DNA of 64,000 bases from Actinoplanes palleronii (lineage in GTDB: Bacteria > Actinomycetota > Actinomycetes > Mycobacteriales > Micromonosporaceae), in contig NZ_BOMS01000088.1 of NCBI RefSeq assembly GCF_016862315.1, forward strand, positions 62,001-126,000, in the 5' to 3' direction. The position numbers and the translations under genes were made by a program. Positions 51,823 through 59,606 of this stretch are shown in pieces (within the stretch, counting starts at the first letter, position 1; each line of letters opens with the position of its first letter). Below the pieces are notes generated by a model, which saw only the letters and a program-made list of their open reading frames with translations, did no database searches and had not been told where the DNA came from.

Positions 51823-52809
51823 TCAGAGCTTGCCGGTGCCCGCCCCGGCCTTCACCGCGGCCTTGACGTTGGCGGCCGCTTCCGGCGTGTACGCGTACGG
51901 GATCGCCGCGACGCTCGCCGGGTTGCGGACCAGCTCCGTACCCGAATTGACCTTGTAGTTGTTGAGGACCTTGATGTTGCCCAGATTCGTGTCACCGATG
52001 GTCATGGTGGGTTTGGCGACGTTCTCGAAATAGTTGCGCTCGACGAACACCCCGGCGTTCATGGCCGAGGCGACACCGTACGAACCGATGTTGCTGTAGT
52101 AGTTGTTCAGCACGTGGACCGGGTTGGCGAAGCGCACCCGGGGGTGGCGCTGGTTGGTGCCGTCGAACCAGTTGTGCACGTAGGTGGTGCGCAGGTGCCC
52201 GAGGTCCTGGGCGCCGTTGTCATCGCTGTGGCCGAGCAGCATCGACTTGTCGTGGTCGTGCAGGTGGTTCCAGGACACCGTGACGAAGTCCGAGCCGCGC
52301 TTGATGTCGATCAGGCCGTCGAAGCCGTTGGACAGGTCGTTGTGGTCGATCCACACGTTCGTGGAGCCGGACTGGACGTTGATCGCGTCGTCGCTGGCGT
52401 TCGTGAAGACCAGGTTCCGGATGATCACGTTCTTGACGCCGGAGAGGTTGAAACCGCCGCCGGTGACGCCGGAGCTCGCCCCGGAGCCGAGGACGGTCTT
52501 GTTCGACGCGACCGTGTACATCCCGGAGATCGTGATCATCCCGGAGATCTTGACGGTCTGCGCGGTGCTGGACGCCAGCGCGGTTTTCAGCGCCGCGGCG
52601 GTGTTGACGGTGACGACGGTGCTGCTGCCGCCGCCCTTGGTGCCGCCGTTGAGCGCGGCGAAACCGACCGGGCTGCTCTCCGCGGCGGACGCGTCGAGCT
52701 GGCCGACGGCCAGCATCGTGCCGGCGGCCAGGACGCTCACCGAGATCGCGGCGGCGGCCATGACGCGGCGCCGGCGGCGGGAACGGGCCGGAGGTGCGGT
52801 TGCGGACAT
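51823..52809 (-). CDS. Secreted pectate lyase (PL1), single-domain
   Basis: 328 residues from the ATG at 52809, GGGGGATCC region upstream as ribosome site (the frame is open farther upstream inside the neighbour but unsupported). Basic N-terminus then signal peptide to about residue 45. PL1 landmarks as in the 74-1669 paralogue: VWIDHNDLSNGFDGLIDIKRGSDFVTVSWNH, SMLLGHSDDNGAQD, NQRHPRVRFANPVHV. Cleaves polygalacturonate by elimination outside the cell. Last gene of the three-gene pectin operon; no LacI-type operator is near it. Confidence 0.92.
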   Translation of the reverse strand: MSATAPPARSRRRRRVMAAAAISVSVLAAGTMLAVGQLDASAAESSPVGFAALNGGTKGGGSSTVVTVNTAAALKTALASSTAQTVKISGMITISGMYTVASNKTVLGSGASSGVTGGGFNLSGVKNVIIRNLVFTNASDDAINVQSGSTNVWIDHNDLSNGFDGLIDIKRGSDFVTVSWNHLHDHDKSMLLGHSDDNGAQDLGHLRTTYVHNWFDGTNQRHPRVRFANPVHVLNNYYSNIGSYGVASAMNAGVFVERNYFENVAKPTMTIGDTNLGNIKVLNNYKVNSGTELVRNPASVAAIPYAYTPEAAANVKAAVKAGAGTGKL

Positions 52810-52829
52810 GGGGGATCCTTCCGGGGGAT

Positions 52830-53663
52830 TCAGTACGGGGCGGTGGCCGGCCAGACGATCTTGCTGTCCGGGATGGAGGTGTTCGTGAGCTGCTTGAAGT
52901 ACGCCGCGGGCAGCACCGCCTGGCTCTGCAGGGCGGTGCCGATCAGCCGGGCGACCTCGATCGCGCCGTGCGCCTGGAAGTGCGTGTTGTCCGCGGCCCC
53001 GGCCGGATAGTTGGGGCTCTGCCCGGCGCTCAGGAACAGGAAGCACGCCTTGGTGCCCTCGACGCCGAGCCGGTTCCACAGCGCCATGCTGGACGTGCTC
53101 AGGTCGACGAGCGGCACGCCCTTGGCCGCGGCCAGCTGGCGCATCGCGGCCGGGTAGGCCCCGTGCGAGGCGGTGGCCACCCCGGCGCTGGTGAACCGGC
53201 GCCGCTCGACCGGCGTGATCAGGACCGGCTTCGCGCCCTTGGCCCGGGCCTTGTCGACGTACTGGCTCAGGTAGGACTGGTAGGTCGTCGCCGGCTCGGT
53301 GTACCGCGCCGGGTCGTCGGTCTTCTCGTCGTTGTGCCCGAACGAGATGAGCAGGTAGTCGCCGCTCCTGATCAGGCCGAGGATGTGGTCGAGCCGGCCC
53401 AGGTCGACGAAGCTCTTGGAGCTGGCGCCGGACTTGGCCACGTTGACCACGCTCGCGTCCGGGGTCAGGAACAGTTGCAGGGCCTGGCCCCATCCGGTCC
53501 GCGGCCGGTATCCGGTGACGTACGTCGAGGCCGTCGAGTCACCGGCGACGTACACGCGCACGGCGGTCGCGGCCGAGGCCGGTCGCGCCGTGACGAGCCC
53601 GGACGTGGCCCCCGCGGTGATCGCCGCGGCCGCGGTCAGCAGCGCGGATCTACGCGTTGGCAT
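52830..53663 (-). CDS. Secreted rhamnogalacturonan acetylesterase-like SGNH hydrolase
   Basis: 277 residues from the ATG at 53663, joined to the pectinesterase stop as TGATG. Signal peptide with twin-arginine-like start (MPTRRSALLTAAAA). SGNH blocks: block I VYVAGDSTAST, block III LLISFGHNDEK, block V DNTHFQAHGA with Asp/His of the triad; VVNVAKSGASSKSF gives block II. This is the RGAE (CE12) pattern, removing acetyl groups from pectin backbones so that lyases can cut. It sits between pectinesterase and pectate lyase. Confidence 0.92.
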   Translation of the reverse strand: MPTRRSALLTAAAAITAGATSGLVTARPASAATAVRVYVAGDSTASTYVTGYRPRTGWGQALQLFLTPDASVVNVAKSGASSKSFVDLGRLDHILGLIRSGDYLLISFGHNDEKTDDPARYTEPATTYQSYLSQYVDKARAKGAKPVLITPVERRRFTSAGVATASHGAYPAAMRQLAAAKGVPLVDLSTSSMALWNRLGVEGTKACFLFLSAGQSPNYPAGAADNTHFQAHGAIEVARLIGTALQSQAVLPAAYFKQLTNTSIPDSKIVWPATAPY

Positions 53664-55108
53664 CAGCCGACCGGGTTCCACGCGTCGGTGCCGGCCAGGT
53701 ACTTCTGCGGGGTGTAGTTTGCGGCCTGCGCGTCGGTGAGCTGCGTGCGGTTGCTGTTGACGGTCGCGCCGGCGCCGGTGTTCTTGTACTCGTAGAACCG
53801 GGCGTTCTGCCAGGTGTTGGTGGACATGTTGACCCACGGCTGGGCGGTGGCGATGGTGGCGCTCAGCGACGACTCGCGATAGGTCACCTGCGCGCCCTGG
53901 CCCCACGGCCGGCCGAGCTGGGTGGTGTCGGCGGTGGCGCCGGTGATCGTCGACTGGTAGATCAGGAAGCCGTACGTCTGGGCCGCCGGGGTGTTCGCCG
54001 CGGTGATCGGCCCGCCGGTGCTGCGCTTCTCGTAGATGGTGCAGGCGTGGAACACCGCCGAGCCGTTGCCGTAGATGAAGTCGACGGTCCCCTCGATGTA
54101 CGAGTTCGCGATGTACGCCCGCGCACTGTTGTAGATCAGCAGGGTGTCCTGGTCGGCGGTGACCCGGACGTTCTTGAGGACCGCCCTGTCGCCGTAGAGG
54201 GCCAGCGCGAGCGCCTGCGACGCCGCCACGGTCTCGTCGTAGTCGTTGTTGAACGTCAGGTTGGTGGCGTTGAACTCTTTCGCCTGCACGTAGACGGTGG
54301 CCGACCCGGTGGTGCCGGCCGTCGAGGCGGGCTTGTTGTTGACGATCACCGTGGCGGACGGCGCCGAGCCCAGGCCCTGGAAGGTGATGAACGGCTTGTT
54401 CGACGGGATGACCACGCTCTCCCGGTACGTACCGGCCTTGATCGCGATCGTCTTACGGATGGTGTTGTTCGCCGGCACCGCGTCGACGGCGGCCTGCACG
54501 GTGCTGTACTGCCCGGTGCCGTCCTTGGCCACGGTCAGGCTGCCGGCCGGCGGCGTGGTGCCGCCGGTGACCGGGGTGAACGCCCACTGCTTGTTGCTGT
54601 TGGCCGAGCAGGTCTCCTGGATGATCGCGGCGCCGGACGAGGTCGACGCGCCCTTGTCGGTGACGCAGAGTCCACTGCCGACCCCGACGATCTGGTACGT
54701 GCCGGTGCCGCTCGCGGTGAGCCTCCACTGCTGGTTGGTCTGCGACGACACACAGGTGTACTGCTGCAACTGCACGCCGGAGGTGGTGGAGTGATCCGGC
54801 ACGTCGATGCACTTACCGCTGTTGACGTTCTTCACCTGGTAGACCGAGCCGACCGCCACCAGCGTGAACTGCTGCCAGGTGGCACTCGGCGTGCAGCCCC
54901 ACTGCTGCAACAGCGCGCTGTTCTCCTTCGACCCGGCGGTCACGTCGGCACACATGCCGCTCTTGGTCACCGCCAACTGGTACGTCACGCCGGCGGCCGG
55001 TGCTGCGGCCGCCTCCGACGGGAGCGCCGCGTAACCGGCCACGGCGCTGGGGACGGCCAGCACCACGGCGGCCACCAGCAACCGCGTTCTCCTTCTGATC
55101 CCTGACAT
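53663..55108 (-). CDS. Secreted pectinesterase (CE8) with ricin-type lectin domain
   Basis: 481 residues. Signal peptide (1-35); a ricin B beta-trefoil at about 40-178 with QLQQYTCVSSQTNQQWRL-type QxW repeats; a short linker; and a CE8 domain at about 190-481: GTGQYSTVQAAVDAVP, GTYRESVVIP, FNATNLTF, the catalytic ALALYGDRAVLKNVRVTADQDTL and FIYGNGSAVFHACTI, LGRPWGQGAQV (catalytic Asp and Arg). It de-esterifies methylated homogalacturonan, making substrate for the lyase two genes on. First gene of the operon; a leader hairpin lies at 55121-55174. Confidence 0.94.
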   Translation of the reverse strand: MSGIRRRTRLLVAAVVLAVPSAVAGYAALPSEAAAAPAAGVTYQLAVTKSGMCADVTAGSKENSALLQQWGCTPSATWQQFTLVAVGSVYQVKNVNSGKCIDVPDHSTTSGVQLQQYTCVSSQTNQQWRLTASGTGTYQIVGVGSGLCVTDKGASTSSGAAIIQETCSANSNKQWAFTPVTGGTTPPAGSLTVAKDGTGQYSTVQAAVDAVPANNTIRKTIAIKAGTYRESVVIPSNKPFITFQGLGSAPSATVIVNNKPASTAGTTGSATVYVQAKEFNATNLTFNNDYDETVAASQALALALYGDRAVLKNVRVTADQDTLLIYNSARAYIANSYIEGTVDFIYGNGSAVFHACTIYEKRSTGGPITAANTPAAQTYGFLIYQSTITGATADTTQLGRPWGQGAQVTYRESSLSATIATAQPWVNMSTNTWQNARFYEYKNTGAGATVNSNRTQLTDAQAANYTPQKYLAGTDAWNPVG

Positions 55109-55120
55109 CGCAGGTCCCTT

Positions 55121-55174
55121 CTAGGCGTCATCGATGGCTCTCCCGGCCGAGGACGACCCGGGGAGCCTGCCTAG
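55121..55174 (-). promoter_or_regulatory. Leader hairpin of the pectin operon
   Basis: Outer stem CTAGGC/GCCTAG and an inner 10-bp stem GGCTC-CCCGG/CCGGG-GAGCC with one bulged T, ending 13 bases before the pectinesterase ATG. Could be a 5'-leader structure or an operator; nothing else in the 200-base gap stands out. Confidence 0.4.
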
Positions 55175-55317
55175 TAGTTGCGCCAGCCGGCCGCCGATCA
55201 CAGAAATCACGGAATTTCATAGCCGCATGTCGATCGGTGGCCGTCCGGATGGCATGCGCGAAGGGCGATCTGGCGCGACAACTGTGATAGACAGACCTCA
55301 ATGACATGGGAGGTCGG

Positions 55318-56682
55318 ATGGTTGTTCCGATCAGTCGACGCAGCGCCTTGACCGCCGGCGCGGTTACCGTCACCGGCCTGTCGATACCTCGACCCGCAGC
55401 TGCCGCAGCGCTCACGCTCGGGCCGTCCGGCCTGGCTCCGGGATCGCCGCTCCCGGCCAATCCGCGAGTCATCACCCATGTCACGTCGATGCAGAACGGG
55501 CACGGTTGGACTGCGGGGAACGTCAGCGCCAGCAACCTCAACGACACGACGACCTGTGCCCTGGGCACCCAGTCCGCATCGATCACCACCCGCAGTGACA
55601 ACGTCGCCTCGACCCTGACCCGGACCGGGTTGTCGGTGAACCTGTCCGGCGCCAAGCACCTGCGGATACTCGTGCGCGTCGACGGGACCGACAATCTCAA
55701 GGGCCTCAATGTGTACGTGTCCTCGGACGGTGTGATCGCCAACTTCGGCTATGTCTACGTCCAATCGGAGACCCCCGACCCGGCCGTCCGCTGGCTCAAG
55801 GACGGCGAGTGGAAGTGGGTCACGCTGCCCTGGCAGTCGGCGACCGTCACCGGCAACCCGAACCTCGCCGCCGTCGACTCGTTACGGCTACGGGCGTTGT
55901 CCGCCGGCGGCACGACCTGCCAGGTGCGGTTGCAAGCCGTGCAAGTGATCGAGCGCCGGCCGGTCGCCGCCGGCGGCATCGTGTGTTTCACCTACGACGA
56001 CTCGTACGCCTCTCAGTACACGATCGCGAAGCGCGACCTCGACAAGTACGGCTGGCCCGCCACCGCGTACACGATCGTCTCCAGCGCGCAGGACGCGGAC
56101 GCGGGGAACACCGCCTATCTGAGCACCGCCCGGCTCAAACAGCTGCGGACCTGGTCGGGGTGGGAGATCGGGCCGCACGCCATGACCGCGACCGCCCACA
56201 ACAGGGGCTTCGCTGGCGGCACCAATCCGCTGTCGGCCACCGAGCTCGACACCGACATCGGCGACACCGTGCAGTGGCTGGTCGACAACGACCTGACGGA
56301 CGGGTTCATCGGGCACTGTTATCCGCAGGGCCGGTTCAGCACCGCGGTGCAACGGCAGATGCTGCGTGCCGGGGTGTCCTACGCCCGCGCCATGACCAGC
56401 ACGGCGAACAGCGCCGAAACGGTGCCGCCGGCCGACTCGTACGCGATCCGCTGCTACACCCTCGACAACAACAGCACCCTGTCCGCCCTGCAGGCCCAGG
56501 TGGACGGGGTGGCCAACCACGGCGGGCTGCTCGTGTACTGCTGCCATGACATCGTCACCACACCCACGACATCCACCCAGTTCTCGATCGCCAACCACAC
56601 GGCGCTGGTCGACTACGTGGCCGGCAAGAGCGGGATCCGCGTGATGACACTCGCCGACGTCATGCGCTCCCCACCCGGCTGA
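55318..56682 (+). CDS. Exported polysaccharide deacetylase-family protein
   Basis: 454 residues from the ATG at 55318 behind GGGAGG (an ATG at 55306 overlaps that site). Signal peptide with an RRSALTAGAV twin-arginine-like start. Residues 45-215 form a beta-sandwich resembling a carbohydrate-binding jelly roll; 220-454 a NodB-like deacetylase: GIVCFTYDDSYASQY supplies the Asp pair, WEIGPHAMTA a metal His, CYPQGRF and LLVYCCHD the later motifs. The second His of HxxxH is not obvious. It probably removes N- or O-acetyl groups from a polysaccharide. Divergent from the pectin operon. Confidence 0.86.
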   Translation: MVVPISRRSALTAGAVTVTGLSIPRPAAAAALTLGPSGLAPGSPLPANPRVITHVTSMQNGHGWTAGNVSASNLNDTTTCALGTQSASITTRSDNVASTLTRTGLSVNLSGAKHLRILVRVDGTDNLKGLNVYVSSDGVIANFGYVYVQSETPDPAVRWLKDGEWKWVTLPWQSATVTGNPNLAAVDSLRLRALSAGGTTCQVRLQAVQVIERRPVAAGGIVCFTYDDSYASQYTIAKRDLDKYGWPATAYTIVSSAQDADAGNTAYLSTARLKQLRTWSGWEIGPHAMTATAHNRGFAGGTNPLSATELDTDIGDTVQWLVDNDLTDGFIGHCYPQGRFSTAVQRQMLRAGVSYARAMTSTANSAETVPPADSYAIRCYTLDNNSTLSALQAQVDGVANHGGLLVYCCHDIVTTPTTSTQFSIANHTALVDYVAGKSGIRVMTLADVMRSPPG

Positions 56683-56693
56683 CGGTCCGTAGG

Positions 56694-57005
56694 TCAGGCA
56701 GCGTCCGCGCGCTGGTAGCTCTCGTGGTGTCGGAGAGCGTCCTCGAGTTGGTTCTCGAGGATGATGATCCGGCAGGCGGCTTCCAGGGCGGTGCCGTGGT
56801 CGACCATTTCCCGGGCCCGTGCGGCGAGTCGTAACTGGTAGCGGGAGTAGCGGCGGTGCCCGCCGGCGGATCGGAACGGGGTGATCAGCTTCGCCTCGTC
56901 GAGGCGGCGCAGGAAATCCTGCGAAGCGCCAGTGATCTCCGCGGCGCGGCCCATCGTGTAGGCGGGGTAATCCTCATCGTCGAGCATGTCATCCGGTTGA
57001 GCCAT
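56694..57005 (-). CDS. Small MerR-family HTH regulator
   Basis: 103 residues behind GGAGGTCCCTGT. MerR winged HTH: YTMGRAAEITGASQDFLRRLDEAKLITPFRSAGGHRRYSRYQLRLAARAREMV, then a short helix (ALEAACRIIILENQLEDALRHHE) as dimer coil and no effector domain. It sits directly behind a terminator hairpin that follows the small gene at 57057, so read-through may couple the two. Target unknown. Confidence 0.88.
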   Translation of the reverse strand: MAQPDDMLDDEDYPAYTMGRAAEITGASQDFLRRLDEAKLITPFRSAGGHRRYSRYQLRLAARAREMVDHGTALEAACRIIILENQLEDALRHHESYQRADAA

Positions 57006-57024
57006 ACAGGGACCTCCATGACGA

Positions 57025-57052
57025 GGGCCCCGGCGCAGAAGCGCCGGGGCCC
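57025..57052 (-). terminator. Perfect 12-bp hairpin between the small ORF and merR
   Basis: GGGCCCCGGCGC/GCGCCGGGGCCC with loop AGAA, starting four bases after the stop of the minus-strand ORF at 57057. It may terminate that ORF or attenuate merR, whose ATG is 20 bases past the stem. Confidence 0.75.
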
Positions 57053-57056
57053 AGGG

Positions 57057-57323
57057 TTACGGGTTTACTACACCATCTACCAACAGGTTCGTCGGTTTGT
57101 CGTATCCGCACCGGCCGCGAACTTCAGCGGCGTGGAGTGCGAGGATCGCATACGCGTGACCGGAGACCACCTCACGTTCGATGGAGACTGCGGTGTCCAC
57201 CCCAGAACCGGCACTGCGTCCTGACGGCGGGCGATCCAACGGTGTTCGACCCTCCCTTTCCTCTGCTTCGATTTTCTGTACTGCTGGTGTCGGAACCCCA
57301 CGCAACGTCATGGCCCCGCGCAC
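57057..57323 (-). CDS. Small protein of unknown function
   Basis: 88 residues from a GTG at 57323; ATG 57311 and a GTG inside (before DTAVSIERE) are alternatives, and no ribosome site is decisive. The second half (SIEREVVSGHAYAILALHAAEVRGRCGYDKPTNLLVDGVVNP) looks like a helical protein-like sequence. A perfect terminator follows four bases after its stop, which is the main support for a real gene. No family recognised. Confidence 0.42.
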   Translation of the reverse strand: MRGAMTLRGVPTPAVQKIEAEEREGRTPLDRPPSGRSAGSGVDTAVSIEREVVSGHAYAILALHAAEVRGRCGYDKPTNLLVDGVVNP

Positions 57324-57673
57324 GTACAGCAGCTCATTCGTGCGTCAGGCAAAGCCCCGAACGTGCATCGGCCTTACCTGCATCGCCTTGACCTGGAGTT
57401 ACGTCAAGGTCTTGTCCTGCTGGAGTGCGAACTCCATTGCGGTGCCGAGCGAGCCACGAACATCCGGGCCCTGCTTGACGCTCGGCTTGCGACGTCTGCG
57501 TCTTCAACGATCTTTGCTGTCAACGGGAGAAACGTTAATCGGTCCTGCCAAGAAAGTCTAGTAGGTTCGGCACAGATTTTCTGAGCCGCCGCTACCACCC
57601 CCGGTGCCGCCGGCGTGCAGTTCAGGACGGGGGCGCCTCCGCTCGGCCGGCGGTTCCCGGGCCCTGACATTGC
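57324..57673. other. Intergenic region with no supported gene
   Basis: About 350 bases of somewhat lower GC. A plus-strand frame 57363-57584 exists but shows neither a ribosome site nor a familiar domain. No strong dyad noted. Confidence 0.45.
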
Positions 57674-58102
57674 TCAGGCCAAGGCCAGCAGCCGGGTGCG
57701 GAACTGCCGGCCGTCCTCGTTGCCCTCGAGCAGGATCCGCAGCGAGCCACGGTCGTTGAGGTTGCCGCCGACCCAGTGCCCGGAGAGGGAGAAGCTCGCC
57801 TCGGCCGTGGGCTGCGCCAGGCCGAAACCTGCGGTACTCAGCGACGTTCCGGCCCGCAGGTCGCGCAGATCGGTGCTGACCACGCCGACGCCCGTCGCGG
57901 TCGCCGTGACGACCGTGAACCGGTTCTCGCCGAGCAGGTAGAGCACCTCCATGACGGTGGGCCGGCGGAAACGGCGGGGTGTCTCGGCGCGGGTCAGGCA
58001 GCAGAGCGAGCCGGCGGTCAGCGCCGCCTCGGCAGCCGGGCGCAAGGCGTCCGGGATCTCCGCCGCGCTGATCAGTCGGGTGGACAGCTGGGGACCGCTC
58101 AT
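57674..58102 (-). CDS. Small hypothetical protein
   Basis: 142 residues from the ATG at 58102, chosen for GAGGAGC just upstream. Sequence alternates strands and turns (RFRRPTVMEVLYLLGENRFTVVTATATGVGVVSTDLRD, SFSLSGHWVGGNLNDRGSLRILLEGNEDG), which would suit a PH-like or beta-barrel domain, but I cannot name the family. It lies 60 bases behind the SnoaL-type gene on the same strand and may belong to its operon. Confidence 0.6.
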   Translation of the reverse strand: MSGPQLSTRLISAAEIPDALRPAAEAALTAGSLCCLTRAETPRRFRRPTVMEVLYLLGENRFTVVTATATGVGVVSTDLRDLRAGTSLSTAGFGLAQPTAEASFSLSGHWVGGNLNDRGSLRILLEGNEDGRQFRTRLLALA

Positions 58103-58162
58103 GGTGCTCCTCGGTCGGACGGACGTGCCGCCGCCATTGTTCACTGCCCACCCACGCCTGGT

Positions 58163-58771
58163 TTACAGGCCGATCTGGGAGTAGAAGGACTGGTTGTCCC
58201 AGAACAGGAACTCCTCGTCCATGTAGCGCTTGCGCTTGTTCCAGATGCCGATGGTCGCCATGTTGATGGCGTACTTCTTGCCGGTCGGTGCGATGTATCC
58301 GCCCTTGCCGTCCGGCATGGGGCGGGAGAAGGTGCCGCGCATGACGCCGGTGACGGCGGTGAACTCGTTCAACGCGATCCGGATCGGGTGTTCGAGGATC
58401 CGGGTGTCGGGTGCCCAGACGAACATGGCGGCGAGGTCGGCGATGTGCTTGTCGATGCCGTCGGTGTAGTGCCCGTCGGGCCAGTGCACGCGGATGGTGG
58501 GGGAGTGGCTCTCGCCGAGCCGGGACCAGTCGGCGTGGGTGAACACGTCGAAGTCGAGCTCGTCGAAGGCCTTCAGGTGTGCCTTTTCGGTGCTGCTCAG
58601 GCCGTGCGGGAAGGGCGGGTTGGGCACCGGGGTGCCGGCCGGGTCGGGCATCGGCGCGGTGCGGACGGCCTCGTGCGCCAGGGCGGGCGAGCCCTGAGCG
58701 AACGCGCCCAGGGCCAGGGCGCCCAGCGCGACGGCGCCGCTGTCGCGCAGCAGGGTGCGGCGGTCGGACAT
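58163..58771 (-). CDS. Tat-exported SnoaL/NTF2-like protein
   Basis: 202 residues. RRTLLRDSGAVALGALALGA is a twin-arginine-type signal to about residue 32. The mature part is a SnoaL-like (ester cyclase) fold: KAHLKAFDELDFDVFTHADWSRLGESH, VHWPDGHYTDGIDKHIADLAAMF, TGVMRGTFSRP. Shares an operon with the NAD(P)-dependent reductase 34 bases upstream. Probably an isomerase or binding protein in the cell envelope; no substrate inferred. Confidence 0.82.
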   Translation of the reverse strand: MSDRRTLLRDSGAVALGALALGAFAQGSPALAHEAVRTAPMPDPAGTPVPNPPFPHGLSSTEKAHLKAFDELDFDVFTHADWSRLGESHSPTIRVHWPDGHYTDGIDKHIADLAAMFVWAPDTRILEHPIRIALNEFTAVTGVMRGTFSRPMPDGKGGYIAPTGKKYAINMATIGIWNKRKRYMDEEFLFWDNQSFYSQIGL

Positions 58772-58805
58772 GACGATCTCCTCGGTTGTCGCTGAACGGC
58801 AGGAG

Positions 58806-59381
58806 TCAGTGGGAGACGGCGAAGCCGCCGGTCCAGGTGATCTTTTCGCCGGCGGCGAGGGTGATCTGCAGGAAGCCGAGGGCTTCGAGCTCGCGGGCGC
58901 GCTTGAGGCCGCCGGCGTCGACGGCCTTGAGTCCGGCGGCAGTGACCACGCCGGTGAGCAGGGCCTTGGCGTCGGCGTCGTCGCCGGCGATCAGGACGGT
59001 GGTGGTCTCGGCGCCGACGCTGCCGCCGACCAGGGTGCCGCCGAAGTTGGTGTTGAACGCCTTGAGCACTGTCGAGTCCGGCAGCTGGGCGGCGATCTCG
59101 GCCGCGGCGGAGCCGTCGGCGGGGACGGTCAGGCCGTCGAAGGTGGCGAAGTCCACCGGGTTGGTGATGTCTACGACGATCTTCCCGGCGAGCTGCTCGC
59201 CGCGCTGCGCGACGATGTCGGTCACCGCGCTGTACGGGACGGCCAGCACGACGATGTCGCCGGTGACCGGGGTGCCGGTCTGCGCGCTGTTGACGGTCTC
59301 GACGGTGTTGCCGCCCTTGGTGACCAGTCCCGCGATGGCCTGACCCATGTTGCCCGTCCCGATGATGCTGATGTGCGCCAT
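58806..59381 (-). CDS. F420-dependent NADP reductase-like NAD(P)-binding protein
   Basis: 191 residues from the ATG at 59381 behind GGGAGG. Rossmann start HISIIGTGNMGQAIAGL at residues 3-19, PYSAVTDIVAQ, VVDITNP, VLKAFNTNFGG: the pattern of NADPH-dependent F420 reductase (Fno) and related imine/ketol reductases. Fno links F420H2 to NADP+, but single-domain relatives also serve as general oxidoreductases. GTTG/CAAC dyads precede it, suggesting repressor control. Confidence 0.86.
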   Translation of the reverse strand: MAHISIIGTGNMGQAIAGLVTKGGNTVETVNSAQTGTPVTGDIVVLAVPYSAVTDIVAQRGEQLAGKIVVDITNPVDFATFDGLTVPADGSAAAEIAAQLPDSTVLKAFNTNFGGTLVGGSVGAETTTVLIAGDDADAKALLTGVVTAAGLKAVDAGGLKRARELEALGFLQITLAAGEKITWTGGFAVSH

Positions 59382-59400
59382 GACATCCTCCCGGATCAAT

Positions 59401-59418
59401 TGGTTGTAGCTACAACCA
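59401..59418. promoter_or_regulatory. Perfect 18-bp palindrome before the reductase operon
   Basis: TGGTTGTAGCTACAACCA, 20 bases before the reductase ATG. The GTTGTAGCTACAAC core resembles MarR/HxlR-family operators. Confidence 0.68.
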
Positions 59419-59433
59419 TGCGCGCACACTCAG

Positions 59434-59459
59434 GTTGAAGCAACAACTATTGTTGTTGC
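59434..59459. promoter_or_regulatory. Additional GTTG/CAAC dyads
   Basis: GTTGAAGCAAC (59434-59444) overlaps GCAACAACTATTGTTGTTGC (59440-59459), a perfect 8-bp inverted repeat around TATT. They lie 15 bases from the palindrome at 59401 and probably form one multi-site operator. Confidence 0.55.
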
Positions 59460-59606
59460 AAGTTTCACAGGGCGATCGGGAAGAGACGGGCGTCTGGCCC
59501 GCTGACCTCGGCCTCGGAAGCCGAGACTTAACGGGCTGCTCGACGGCGGCTGGATAAAGTGCCCGGGCGGACCCACGGCGAGCTGACGGCGACCGGCCCG
59601 GATCGG

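Noticed and set aside
53657..55105. 482-codon plus-strand frame
   Set aside because: Complete antisense of the pectinesterase.
57363..57584. 73-codon plus-strand frame
   Set aside because: Looks somewhat protein-like, but lacks a ribosome site and any recognisable domain.
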